From: Omphalotus guepiniiformis
Lineage: Eukaryota; Basidiomycota; Agaricomycetes; Agaricales; Omphalotaceae
DNA length: 64,000 bases
Direction of reading: 5' to 3'
Assembly (NCBI GenBank): GCA_028554645.1
Contig: JAQOOI010000064.1
Coordinates: 1,550,001-1,614,000 of the forward strand
The notes below the pieces were generated by a model. That model made no database searches. It saw nothing but the letters and a program-made list of their open reading frames with translations, and was not told the DNA's origin. The stretch's first letter is position 1; each line of letters opens with the position of its first letter. This document shows, piece after piece, positions 11,264 to 22,444 of this stretch. The translations under genes were made by a program, and so were the position numbers.

Positions 11264-14200
11264 TCCCAGATCAAGGAGAAGCCGCGGTGGTTTTTGAGTT
11301 AAATGACGAAGGTATTCCCATTGGCATAAGTGAGGTAGTATTTGCAGATATAAACGATGAGCAAAAACCAAAATTTGAGAAGCGGGAGTTACGCGATCTA
11401 TACTTATCTGCCGCGGAGAAGTATATTGATCTAAAGAGTGATAAAGAAACGACGAAACCTGTATTGAGATCCTATTTGAGTTCGGTGTATGGAGCGCAAA
11501 ATCCTGCCACGTACTCTCAAGCAAATTTCACGGTGCAAGAAGTAGAGCTAGAAGACGGCGTAGAAGAGTTACAGCAAATTCCCCTGTTTGATGTAAGAAG
11601 CATCGCGATGCTTGATGTATCCCCTGATATGAAAGATCAAGTGAGGAGGCATGCGTCGCGGCTGTGGAAGGAACGGTACGAACCAGTTAGTATCTTGGCA
11701 GGGAAGAAATACAAACCTGTCGCGTTGAAAACACGCCCTGTTCTAGGAGATTTACCATCGAAGTTTAGAATCATAAGAGAAATTAAAGGAGATCCATTGG
11801 CTGATATGCCGCAGCTTTCGCCTAATCCTCCAGAATTCACGCCGACTGGTAGGTATACTCAGGAACGCAAAGAGATAATAGACGAGATACATAAGGAAGA
11901 GTTCCTTTGGCCAGAAGAACGGAAGTTGATGCATCATATGATGATGCAGCAAGAGAAAGGGTTCGCGTGGGACGACAGTGAACGCGGAAGATTCAGAACA
12001 GATTTCTTTCCTTCTGTAGAGATGCCAGTGATATCTCATACACCTTGGGTTGAGAGGAACATTTCTATTCCCCCTGGTATCTTTAATGAAGTATGCGCGG
12101 CAGTTAGACGAAAGATTGACGCGGGAGTGTACGAACCATCGAACTCGTCGTACCGATCGAAGTGGTTCGTGGTGTTAAAGAAAGATGGAAAAAGTATTCG
12201 ACTAGTACATAGTTTGGAGCCGTTGAACGCGGTAACAATAGTACATTCTGGTATACCGCCTGCTACTGAAGAGCTCGCGGAGAAATTCTGTGGTAGAGCT
12301 TGTGGAGGAATTCTAGATTTATATGTTGGCTATGATGAAAGAGAGTTGGCAATAGCATCGCGAGACTTAACTACATTCCAGACTCCCTTTGGAGCCCTGA
12401 GGCTAGTAACGCTACCGATGGGATGGACGAATTCAGTACCAATCTTCCACGATGATGTAACACACATATTACAAGAAGAGATCCCGGAGTTTACGCAACC
12501 ATACATTGATGATGTCCCTGTACGCGGTCCTGAAACGACTTATCAAAGTAAAGATGGCACGTACGAGACCATTCCTGGTAATGATGGGATACGGAGGTTT
12601 ATTTGGGAACATTTCATCAATATGAATCGGCTCATTCAAAGAATGAAGTACTGTGGTGGGACTTTCTCAGGCCCCAAAGCTGTATTGTGTAAAAGCGAGA
12701 TTACCGTGGTCGGACATAGGTGTACACGAGAAGGAAGAGAGATCGATCCGGAACGAGCAAAAACTATTACCAACTGGGGTGGACCTGAGAATATCCTAGA
12801 AGAGAAGGATATAAGACCATTCTTAGGCACCGCGGGACTAGTAAGAATGTTCATCAAAGACTATGCAAAGATCGCAGAGCCTTTAACCCGATTTACGCGT
12901 AAAGATATTCCGTTTGAATGGCGACAAGAGCAAAGTGATGCGTTGGCAAAGTTGAAAGAGGCAGTAAAGAATAGCAAGGCATTACGACCACTGAAGTATG
13001 ATGTGGAAGATCCTGTTATATTGGCAGTAGATACATCGTGGAAAGCTGTTGGGTTCTATATTTGTCAAGTGGATCCAGAGAATCTGCGACGAAGGTTCTA
13101 CTCCAGATTCGGTTCGATTACACTAAGTGATCGCGAAGCTAGGTTTTCGCAGCCGAAACGGGAGTTGTTTGGTTTGTATCGCGCGTTACGAGCGTGCCAG
13201 TATTGGTTGTTTGGTATTCGCAACCTTATAATCGAAACTGATGCGAAGTACATTAAAGGCATGTTAGAGCATCCTGATCAAATGCCAAACGCTGCGATAA
13301 ATAGGTGGATAGAGTCGATCATGATGTTTCATTTTAAACTGAAGCATGTACCAGGCAAGGTTCACGGACCTGATGGACTATCACGGCGGGATAAGCAAGT
13401 AGGTGATGATGAGTATGACAATCCTGAAGATGGTGAAGTTCAAGAACCCTATAAATTAGAGGAGTTTGTAGATAAAATCGACTCTAAGCATGGTTACGCG
13501 CAAGTATTAGTCGATGAGAAAGAAGAAGGGAGAAGTAATTATATGACTGGTTTAGCCGCGTCAGTAAACAACTTTAAGGAAGAATTGACGCGGGCGTACG
13601 AGCAAGAACGAGAGTTCCGCGACATACCAGAAGTAAAACAGTTTATAGCCGCAAACTTGGCTAGTGAAGTACCAGAACTCGAGGAGCCACCAGAGCATAT
13701 TGACGAAACAGAGTATGATGAGTCTAAGCGATCGAAGGGAGCGATAAACCAAGATAAAACAGTCGCGGAGGTTTTCAAATGGCTAACAGACACTTCTAAG
13801 AGGCCTGTAGGCTATGAGAATAACAAACGCTTCAAGAACTTTTTAAGGATAGCGCGGAACTTCTTTATACAAGACGGAAATTTCTATCGACGTGGAATCG
13901 AGGCAAAACATAAGCTGGTAGTTGAGAAGTCGCGTCGCGTCGCCATGATCCATGCTTGTCATGATAGTTTAGGGCACCGAGGCTTCTTCGCTACTAAGTC
14001 CTTACTTATGGAACACTTTTGGTGGCCTGAAATGGAGAAAGACATCTATGAGTATGTGAAGACCTGTCATACGTGCCAAGTAAGACAAAAGACAAAGATC
14101 AGGGTTCCTCCTACCGAGACGAAGACACCGTCAATCTTTCAGAAAATTCACGCTGACACCATGTATATGCCGGCATCGAATGGCTACAAGCTGATTGTGC

Positions 14201-15204
14201 ATGGTAGGTGCGGGTTAACCGGCTGGATGGAAGGAAGACCGTTGAAAGCAGAGTCCGCAAGAGCAATTGGACAGTGGTTGTGGGAAGAAATTATATGCCG
14301 CTGGGGCTGTCTTATAGAGATAGTTAGAGATAATGGCGGACCTTTTCTAAAGGCGTTGGAATGGTTAGAGAAGAAATATGGCGTGCGCGGTATTCGCATA
14401 TCACCCTATAACTCCCAAGCCAACGGTATTGTTGAACACGCGCATTATGATGTGCGACACAGTCTCATAAAGGCCGCGGGAGGTGACGATTCAAAATGGT
14501 TTTACTATTTTTATTTAGTAATGTGGGCCGATAGGTGTACAAGAAAGAGATTTGGTTGCTCCCCATTCTTCGCAGTAACTGGTGCGCACCCCTTGTTACC
14601 TTTTGATATCGTTGAGGCAACATGGCTTGTAGAATATCCTGATCATTTCATAAGTGACGCGGAGCTAATTGGACTACGAGCGAAAGCATTGGCTAAGCAC
14701 GCGAAGCATGTAGTTGAATTGCGGGAACGCGTAACACGTGAGAAAAGGTCACGGTTGTTGAAGTTCGAAAAAGAGTATAAGTATGTTATTAAAGACTACG
14801 CGTTTAAGCCAGGTAGTTTGGTGTTAGTTAGGAATACTCAGATTGAAAAATCTTTGAACTCTAAAACAAAGCCGCGCTATTTAGGACCTATGGTAGTACT
14901 CAGGCGTACCACAGGTGGCAGTTACATTGTGGCAGACCTAAATGGTGCGGTGTTCCAGAATAAAATCGGAGCTTTCCGCATAATTCCATATTGGCCAAGG
15001 TCGCACATTGAACTCCCTGAGAACCTAAGTGAGTTGATTGGTTTGTCAGAAGATGGCTTGTTGAGAATTGAACAAGGTCTAGAAGAAGAAGAAGAAGATT
15101 TATCCGTAGAACACGATCAAGCAGACCTAGATGGTGAAATTCACGCGGACGTTTCAGTATACGACGCGAAGCACTGGATATCGAAGCCGAAGATCTTTCA
15201 GTAA
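11243..15204 (+). CDS. Inner element pol: reverse transcriptase, RNase H, integrase
   Basis: About 1,320 intact codons, reached by -1 frameshift from the protease ORF (first in-frame start-like codon at 11260). The RT domain covers roughly residues 270-460. Its catalytic motif is YIDDVPVRGP (near 12500) in place of the commoner YxDDI. RNase H follows (ILAVDTSWKAVGF with catalytic D near 13030; ETDAKYIKG near 13235). The integrase has an HHCC zinc region (HACHDSLGH ... CHTCQ, about 13950-14080). It also has a D-D-E core: HADTMYMP near 14150, RDNGGP near 14330 and GIVEHAH near 14425. The glutamate is present, but the usual following arginine (ERAH in the outer copy) is histidine here. No chromodomain is seen. 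It copies the RNA and inserts the cDNA. Confidence 0.93.
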
Positions 15205-15423
15205 ATCACTCAAAAGATAGGGCCACATGGCAGTTTTATTATAAAAACGAGTGTATGATCTGTACGTGTTATGTTGAAATATACGCGACAAATTGGAAAT
15301 AAATAAGTTACGCGGTAGTTGAATACAAGTGTGGAAGGGAAACGGAAAGTTACGCGGTACCTCTATTCACGACAAGAAGATTAAAAAGTGTCGCGGAAGT
15401 ATGAGAAAAGTTCACGGAGCAGT
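15205..15423. other. Spacer between pol and antisense gene B'
   Basis: Short 3' ends of pol and gene B' converge here. It contains several ACGCGG/TCGCGG motifs and no coding region. Confidence 0.5.
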
Positions 15424-16862
15424 TCAAGTATCAGTCACGGAGGGCATATCTTCGTCGCCAGTCATATCGATAAGGGGAACGTTGGTTTTATTAACCAGCT
15501 CCTTCTGCTGCGACGCGATGCTCTGGTAGCTCTTCATCAGCAAATCCCGCATTTGGAGCTGGAGACTGATCTGATGGTTGACCGCAATAAGTTTAGAGCG
15601 AGTCTCGAACTCCAGCATGGTGAGGCTACGATCGGTAGGCCCACTAACAGGTTCGAGCACTGCGAGATTGGCACGATCAACGAGTGACTGCACAACTGAG
15701 TTAGAGAAAGTGGAGACAGGGTCTACCAAAAGATAGGTTAGTTGAAAAGTCGCTAGCAGCAGTACGAAAGCGTGACACGTACTAGGAGGTGCCAGAGGTG
15801 GATCGAGCATAGAGAAGTTGTGCGCCCAAGTAGGAGGAGCTGCCGCGACACTAACCACCTCCATCTTAGCTTTCTTGGCAGGAGGATTGATGATACTCTT
15901 ATCCACCGCGGCAACTGCCTTAAGGTATTGCCGTGAAGTAATAAGCATGCGTGGTATCTCAGAAAAGTGGAGATATCTTACGGGGTGATTAGTCGATGTG
16001 TGAGGCTATGAAAGGAGCGTTTAAGTCAGAATAACAGTGAGGGAAGGAATTGTGGTCGTACCCTTTTAACCGCCGCGACGCTAGGCTCAACCTTTGGAGT
16101 AAAGGGAGCAACGCGGGTAACTTCTTCAACTGCTGCGAGGTCGAGAGTCTGAAGCGAGGTACATAGTTTTAGCAACAGAGCAAGCTGGTTCGGGGTAGTG
16201 TGGCGACCTACCGTGGTATTAGTAGTGGAATCTGCAATAGAGGGGGATTCATCGTCACCCATAGCAATATCGCTACCCGCCGCGTCGTCGTCGACCTCCT
16301 CATCACTACTACCAATACGAGCTTGGGAGGCGATACGCTTGCAAATCTAAGAAAAAGTTTAATACCGGTGGTTATTCAAGAAAAGGACTGATTACTTACG
16401 CGGCGGCTAGTACGAACACGACCTTTGCCTTTGACGGGCACTGGGGTTACAGCAGTTGGAACAGGAGCAGCCGCGGTGACTTTAGGAACCTCCTTGGGTT
16501 TACCAAACTGAACACATTTACCGCGGTACGGACCAAGTAAATGATGAGTTGGGGTATACTTCGCGGTAACTGGGTCCCGCGGCAGTTGTTCAAAGAAGAA
16601 CAGCGTGAAAGTACGAATGTCAGCATTAGCCAACGCGGCATCAGGGTGGGCTTTCCAGAGCTCAAGCTAAAAAGAGTGAAGTAAGGTGCGGGAAGAGAAG
16701 TCAGCACAGTAGAAAACTTACGAGTTTTTGCGCACAAGACATCGCGATGTGATTAGCATCGTCAGCACCACGTTTGGCTCGACGCTCGCTAAACAACTTA
16801 TAAAGAGGTGCCACCTCTTCCACGAGAAACTGGACGTCAACAGAAGAAGTATCAGTGGACAT
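15424..16862 (-). CDS. Gene B': antisense accessory gene of the inner element
   Basis: Function unknown. Exon 1 (16862-16722, 47 codons) opens MSTDTSSVDVQFLVEEVAPL. Exon 2 (16666-16400, 89 codons) contains AALANADIRTFTLFFFEQL. Exon 3 starts at 16346 (ICKRIASQARIGSSDEEVD) and is acidic. A further splice from GTACGACC near 16060 to about 15960 links it to the last exons, with one more probable intron near 15780-15720. The C-terminal region is helical (RSLTMLEFETRSKLIAVNH) and ends in an acidic tail, DMTGDEDMPSVTDT. If the third intron is not removed, the protein ends at 16026. Position, exon layout and acidic ending match gene B of the outer element, though sequence similarity is weak. Confidence 0.65.
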
Positions 16863-17347
16863 AAGTGAATCTGATAGGAAGAACTTAGTGTTTGGAGGTC
16901 CTTTTTATACCTGGCCAGGGCAGTCTGGACCAGAAGGAAACTTGTCAACGTAGAATTCTAATTCCGCGACACTTACCGTCTTTCAAAGTTGACGCGGTGG
17001 AACATATAGTACTTTACCGAACGTCGCGAGTGTTCGCAACAACTGAGGACAGTTGTGATTTCAAAGATGGGGAAGGGTTGTAGGAATAGAAAGCACCGCG
17101 TACAGTTTAGTACCGTGTAGAATCGCGTGAATTTGGGAAAAGTGCCGCGTAGAATTTCTTGAATATTTTTGATTTTATTTAACAAGGAAAAAGTCACACA
17201 GCTTAAAATCACTCGATATAAAGCTAATAACATTTCCAAGTAAGTAAAATAAGAGAAAACAAGCTCCGCGATACTACAAACACTACGAGACTAAGAGCTT
17301 TTACTTCCGTGGAACCAGAACAAGAAGATGAAAGAAGGCAGGGACCA
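16863..17347 (-). promoter_or_regulatory. Promoter of gene B' and 3' end region of gene A'
   Basis: On the minus strand TATAAAA (16909-16903) lies about 40 bp before the gene B' ATG, so transcription would start very close to it. The rest is AT-rich spacer with several CGCG motifs and no other gene. Confidence 0.55.
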
Positions 17348-19629
17348 CTATTTCTGATATGCCTGATGTTCAGAGGTCGCGTTGATTGATTTGAGCTGCC
17401 CAGCCTCGATGGCGGGCAGGATCTTCTCATCCACAATCATTTGAGCAAGGTCACCACTAAGGCGGACCTGCGTCAAATAATCGCGACCGAAGTTATAGTA
17501 ACCCTGTACCAAAACGTCCGCGAGCTCGTCGATTTTAGCTTGGGCCATCTTCTGAATACCATGCATCGCGGCAACTTGTTCATTCAAGCGGTCAGTAAGC
17601 ATTGACGCTTCAAGCTGCAGAGCCATAGCATCTAAAGGAAAGATCAGAGAAAAGGGAAAGTAGTAAGAGAGAAGACATACGGCGCGCAGAAAAGAGGCCG
17701 CGGTTGTGGAAAGCTTCATCCTCCAACGCGATCTTGCGAATTCCATAGCGAAAGGTACATGCGGAGTCCTTCTTACTAAGACACTCATTGCACGACTCTC
17801 CAGCCTTGACGAAGACGCAGGGTTTGCCATGAATGATGCAAGACCCGCAGCGAATAGAGGGCTAAGAGGCAATGTAAGAAAAATAAGAAGAGAAAAAGCA
17901 CCGCGGAACTTACCAGGTTCACGGAGGAGGCCACAATCTGGCGAAGGCGAATATGGCTAGTCATTAGAGGGGGCACCATGCCCGGCAAATCATAATTAAT
18001 GAAACTGTTTGCAGGAATATTGTTGGCAGTATACCAGCGAACTCCGCCTTTGTAAGATCCGCCCACTGTAGTAGGTACCGCGGTGGCTTTGTCACCCTTC
18101 TCGATGGGATGAAGGTTATGCGGGATAAAAGCACCAAAGTGCTCCGCGGCGGGGAAAACTTTGTCGTACCAATGTTGGGGGTAACCCTCGACTTCACGAA
18201 GGAACCGACGTCTAGTTTTGAGGTCGCCTGGGCGAGGAGAGGGAGTGCGAAAGCGGTCGGCCTCTTGAATAGTCGACGCGGTAGTTTTTGTCGCCGGTTT
18301 AGACTTCCGCGAAGCTTTTCTTTTGCCCTGGAAAAGAAATGAGCAACGAAGCAGTTTACACAGGGAAGGAACTCACCTTGGTTTCAACCTGGGTAGTAGC
18401 AGGAGGCTCCATAAGAGTCGAGGGTCCCACCACAGAAGAAGGAGCCGCGGAAGTTGAAGGTAGCACAGGTACAGCAGGAGGAATGGGTACGGTACTAGTC
18501 AGAGGAGAAAACGCGGCTGGGACACCAGAAGGAGTGAGAGGCGCGGGACCAGATTCCACCAGTGGGGACCGTGTAGGAGTGACAGGAATAAGGTTCGTAG
18601 GAACCGAAGGTTCCGCGGCAGTAACAGTGAACCCTTGCGATAAGTCCACAGGAGGGGGAGAACGAGAAAAAGACTGGGAAGTAGAGTGAGTAAAACTAGT
18701 TGGAATAACAGGAATTACTCATGAAGCGAGGAGTTGGCGCTGTGTGAGGCAAGTCTCGCGTCACTGAGGTTACAGCAGCCACAATACCAACGGAGTTATC
18801 AGGCTCCGCGGAAGCCTCAGAATCACTCTCTACTCGTTTGCGCAAAGGGCCACGGCGACGCTTGGCAGCAGGAGGAGAGCCCTCGTTGGAAGACTCGACC
18901 GCCTCGTCGTCAAACTAAGGATAAGAATGAGAAGAAGAGTTAGTAGACAAGGAACAAAGGAGTACTTACCAGACGTGTGGGCCAGGGTTGGCGCTCCAAG
19001 TCAGACAAAGTACGAGGAGGCCACGGACGAGTTGTAACGGCAGTAGGCACAGGAGTCGCGGGAGGGAGCGAATAAGTCTCGTCACGGAACGCCAAAAAGT
19101 CATCGGCGAATTTCGCCTGATCCTCAGCGGTAACGGGAGTAAGCTATCGCAAGTTAGTTAAATACAACAGATAAAACGAACGCGGAACTAACCAGAGCGG
19201 ATTGACTAGGATGACGAGCACGACGTTTCTTGAGAACAGACAAAGCTTTATCACGGCGCTCTCGACGACGGCGTACGGGTGCGGAAGCCTCGGGAATGTT
19301 TGAAGGAATGGGAAGTACCGCGGAAGGTTGAACGGAAAGTTGCCCGGTACGGATCTGTTCAAGCAAGATAAGCTCCGCGGCGGATATAGACCGCTGTGAG
19401 CTGTCCAGGACTGAAGGCAAAGTAGAGGAAGGTCGAGGCGAAGCGTCGCGTCGTCTTCGTTTGTGTACGCGTGAAGTCGAGGGTTGAGAAGAAGGCATGA
19501 TAAAGGCGGCCTCAGAAGCAGTAGGAGAAAAAGCCTATCAAACGGGGCTAAGCAAAGAAGACAAGCAAAAAGTACCGCGTCACTTACTATTAAAGAATTA
19601 TAGTCAAGGGGTTCAGCCTTGATAGGCAT
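17348..19629 (-). CDS. Gene A': zinc-cluster protein carried antisense in the inner element
   Basis: Function unknown; counterpart of gene A. About eight exons. Exon 1 (19629-19588) is MPIKAEPLDYNSLI, exon 2 19534-19193 (basic, VHKRRRRDASPR and VLKKRRARH), exon 3 19143-18970. Then come a KRRRG basic patch, a proline-rich linker (18650-18380) and a conserved block with GYPQHWYDKVFPAAEHFGAF. The zinc cluster near 17870-17780 reads CGSC-x2-HGKPC-x8-CNEC-x5-C. After it a helical C-terminus ends at the TAG 17350-17348. The C-C/PC/C-C/C order and spacing match gene A (CAGC...PC...CSVC...C). The basic patches suggest a nuclear protein. The exact donor of exon 4 is unresolved. It has its own TATA box (19693-19687). 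Confidence 0.75.
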
Positions 19630-20074
19630 AAACCAGTGATGAAAGAGGGAGCAAAAAGTTGAAGTTCGGCACCCGGGCGCTGAAGGTTATATACACCTCG
19701 CGGCGATGGGGTCCTCAGATTGGTGCCAGTATCAAGCTCCATTCCTAGAAGACGCGAGAGCAAGAGTTTGATGTATTACACACTTATTCAGGGTACGACA
19801 TACAGCTTTGACAAAGAAGCGATGGCAATTCATTAACTGAATAACCGGTATGTCCGGGAACTAACGTAACCGGGCGATGAGGAATGAAGAGACGCGGCGA
19901 TTTACCAATAAGGCAACGTGATGAAATGTGATGTGACAAGAAGGAGGGAGAGCGCTACATGAGTCAGAAAGAAGTTTGTGATATCCAGAAAAGGGAGGTT
20001 GATGCGCCTTTCCGGGATAGACCCTGAGTAGGACCCCAGCGACTGGGACAGTCGATATTTTAGTCAGGGGGAGA
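19630..20074 (-). promoter_or_regulatory. Promoter of gene A' and polypurine tract of the inner element
   Basis: TATATAA (minus strand, 19693-19687) lies about 58 bp before the gene A' ATG. CAGGGGGAGA at 20065-20074 abuts the 3' LTR and is the polypurine tract. Read on the minus strand, 20074-20041 gives TCTCCCCC, ACTAAAAT, GACTGTCCCAGTC, nearly the same block as at 3428-3465 in the outer element. Confidence 0.6.
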
Positions 20075-21315
20075 TGATACGACCGCAGGAATACCACTAC
20101 CATTTTCGGCCTCGCGGGATTGATCACTCCAGTACCAACCTACTAAGTACACTGTATAGTCCTAAGTTCCGCGGTGTATTACGCACATTCAACCACTAGT
20201 ATATGTGTACAAAGGTGTACAAGACTGTAGAACGGCACTAAATGGGTCTTCTCAGTGTAGGTATTACCTAAGTATGCACTCAAGTAAAGCGTTGCGGCAC
20301 TTGTTCTAAGGTCCGACGTGTATAACTTGATGGCCACAATACTGTATAAACCAACGCGTAGGTAACGAAGTACCGCGGCACTACTCAGAAGGCCAGACTT
20401 AGAAACCAGGTAGCAGTAGCTCCGTGCACTAGTCATATCTAATGACCATTGTTGAGCCACAGAAGGGTCTAGACGTACGATGTAACACGAAGTACTTCCG
20501 ACGACGCGGAAGTAAAACACGTAAGAAGACACAGTGTTAGCAAACTACCGCGATACTTTCTAAAAGCGGCAAGATTATAACCCGATATAGGATACCCTGT
20601 TACCGCGTACTATACTTCATCCCTACCTTACGCGGTGCACCATATGCACCATATATCTCATAACTGTCAAGTATCGCGACATTTGTTTGTACTATGTAAA
20701 TAGAAATACTGTATATAAGAAATAGAACCTGGGCAAGGAAGGACAGGTTCCCGAGCCCCCCCCATAGAGCTAATAGCATTTGTGTGTGGAAAAGCTTAAG
20801 TCCCTCTGAGTGATTAGAAGTTTTAAAGTTTAACCGTCGCGTTAGTTCATAAGTCAGTGTGCCTAAGTGTTTACAAGCGGGATCGTCTGGTACCGCGGAG
20901 CCTGTGTGTGTAGTGTGAATAAGAGTGGATCGTCTGGTCACTTGTTGAACTCGTCGTCTGGCAGTTCTGAAATACTCCTATACCCAACTCCACTAAAGTG
21001 AGAAGTCGTCTGGCATCTCCCAACAATCGTCTGGTTGTTGTATCGTTTGTAGTCACTGGTCGCGGTGATTTATTAAAGTTACACGTTAGTTCGTTTGAGT
21101 GGTGTGTAGCATAGAGTTATCTGTGCCGCGTCGGTTTTGACTGTGTCTCCGAGCTCCTCTTACAACAACCTTATTTGCTTCACAGCGTTTGTTAGTCCCC
21201 CAAACCCCACGAACTTAAAAGTCTTTGTGTGTTGTGTGTGTGTTTTGAGTGCTTGATAGATTCATTCGAGTTAGTTAGCACTTCTTCTCATTCATACCCC
21301 ATATCAAGCACATCA
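20075..21315 (+). repeat. Inner element 3' LTR (1241 bp)
   Basis: Direct repeat of 6958-8198 with about seven transitions between them (for example ACGCG/ACACG and TTCGC/TTTGC near the end). It is followed by the target duplication CCGT at 21316. Confidence 0.95.
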
Positions 21316-22287
21316 CCGTATGGTTCAAGAACGTCTCAAGAATGCCACTGCTGCTGCCGAAGCAGTCGCTAAGGCTAAGGAAGAAGGTAACAATCGGAAA
21401 CGCAAGGTACAAATATCTACCGGACTTATATTCATTATCTAACTTTATTCCAGGGCAAGGAAACCCCCAAGTCAAAGGCTGTTTGTGACGACGACGACAA
21501 TGTTGAAGTCATTATTACCCCTTCTCTCAACAAAACTGTCGGTGAAGCACTTGTAAGTAATTTCCACCCGGTAATTAATACTTTGTACTAACATTTTGTA
21601 CACATTGTTCTTACAGATGACTGATGGTACCAAGGACTCTAGCAGCGCTAAAGAAGCTAGTGCTATCAAGAATCTTACTGTAAGTCACTCATTATTTTCA
21701 ACCGGACATATATTAATTCGTTACTAGTTCCGTAAGGCAGAACTTATCGCGAACCAACACGCCGTTGTAAGCATGCCATACTCAGCAGTTCCGGGATTGG
21801 ATCAATCCTCTAGCGCATACAGGAAGGCTAACCACTACATTTCGAAGGGCTTTGCGACATCCGGCCAAAAACGACTTAAGTTGGAAACAGCTGTTTCAAA
21901 CCTTAGTGAAGAAACTGACTGTAAGTACACACTTAATAGTATTCAATATACATTCTGACATTATTCTTTATAGTTGAGAAGGCCCTACGTGATATGGCTC
22001 ACACCAGTGTTCTTAAGACACTCGCGTTCGTTCCATACTACGATTACGACCAGCTCACACTCGAATCTCTTAAGGCTATACACAATTGCCTTCGTACCGA
22101 GTGTTCTACCCTCGCCCACATTGTTCAAACCAACGGCGCTCATTATCGTGACATGCAGAAGCTAGCAGACAATCTTTCCTTAGTTATTAAGAAGAAGTCC
22201 ATTAAAGGTAGTTCCGATGTAGATGGAGATGACTCCATGGACTCAGTAGATTCTACCTCTACCACCGACATGACCACTGACGAGTAG
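21316..22287 (+). pseudogene. Gene B, 3' part (antisense accessory gene of the outer element)
   Basis: Reading resumes at the CCGT duplication in the frame that left 6957: L-D then R-M-V-Q-E-R-L. Exons are 21316-21406, 21454-21552, 21617-21679, 21728-21920 and 21974-22287, all with clean GT-AG borders. The protein is lysine/alanine-rich and helical at first (AAEAVAKAKEEGNNRKRK), then has a short acidic stretch. Its helical C-terminal domain contains FVPYYDYDQLTLESLKAIHN, and it ends in an acidic tail (SMDSVDSTSTTDMTTDE). I do not recognise the fold. The coding exons look undamaged apart from the insertion, so the gene was probably intact when the inner element landed. Confidence 0.75.
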
Positions 22288-22444
22288 TTCCCCTGGTACC
22301 ACTTTATTTACAACATTCTTTTTAAATATCCGGCATATATTATATATACCTAAACACAGTCCTTACTATACATTATGTTCATACTCAGAGTCGTGTAGTG
22401 AGTAGATGACTTTGTAATGAAGGATACTAGTTGCAACTTCGAGT
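22288..22444. other. Convergent 3' ends of gene B and outer pol
   Basis: 157 bp of AT-rich spacer between the gene B stop and the pol stop; no feature seen beyond the shared 3' end region. Confidence 0.4.

Larger units (their letters stand above)
6958..21315 (+). mobile_element. Inner Ty3-type LTR retrotransposon with antisense genes A' and B'
   Basis: Two 1241-bp LTRs (6958-8198, 20075-21315) begin TGATACGACC and end GCACATCA. They differ at about seven positions, all transitions, so the insertion is young. The target duplication is CCGT (6954-6957 and 21316-21319). Order: 5' LTR, PBS, gag, protease ORF, RT-RNaseH-integrase ORF, antisense gene B', antisense gene A', polypurine tract CAGGGGGAGA (20065-20074), 3' LTR. 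Total 14,358 bp. It is inserted in an exon of gene B of the outer element. The whole element, LTRs included, is strikingly rich in the tetranucleotide CGCG. Gag has two in-frame stops, so this copy may depend on others. Confidence 0.95.

Noticed and set aside
14700..15204. Integrase chromodomain (chromovirus)
   Set aside because: The integrase C-terminus has a GPM-type core and an acidic tail, but no chromodomain aromatic cage motif is seen.
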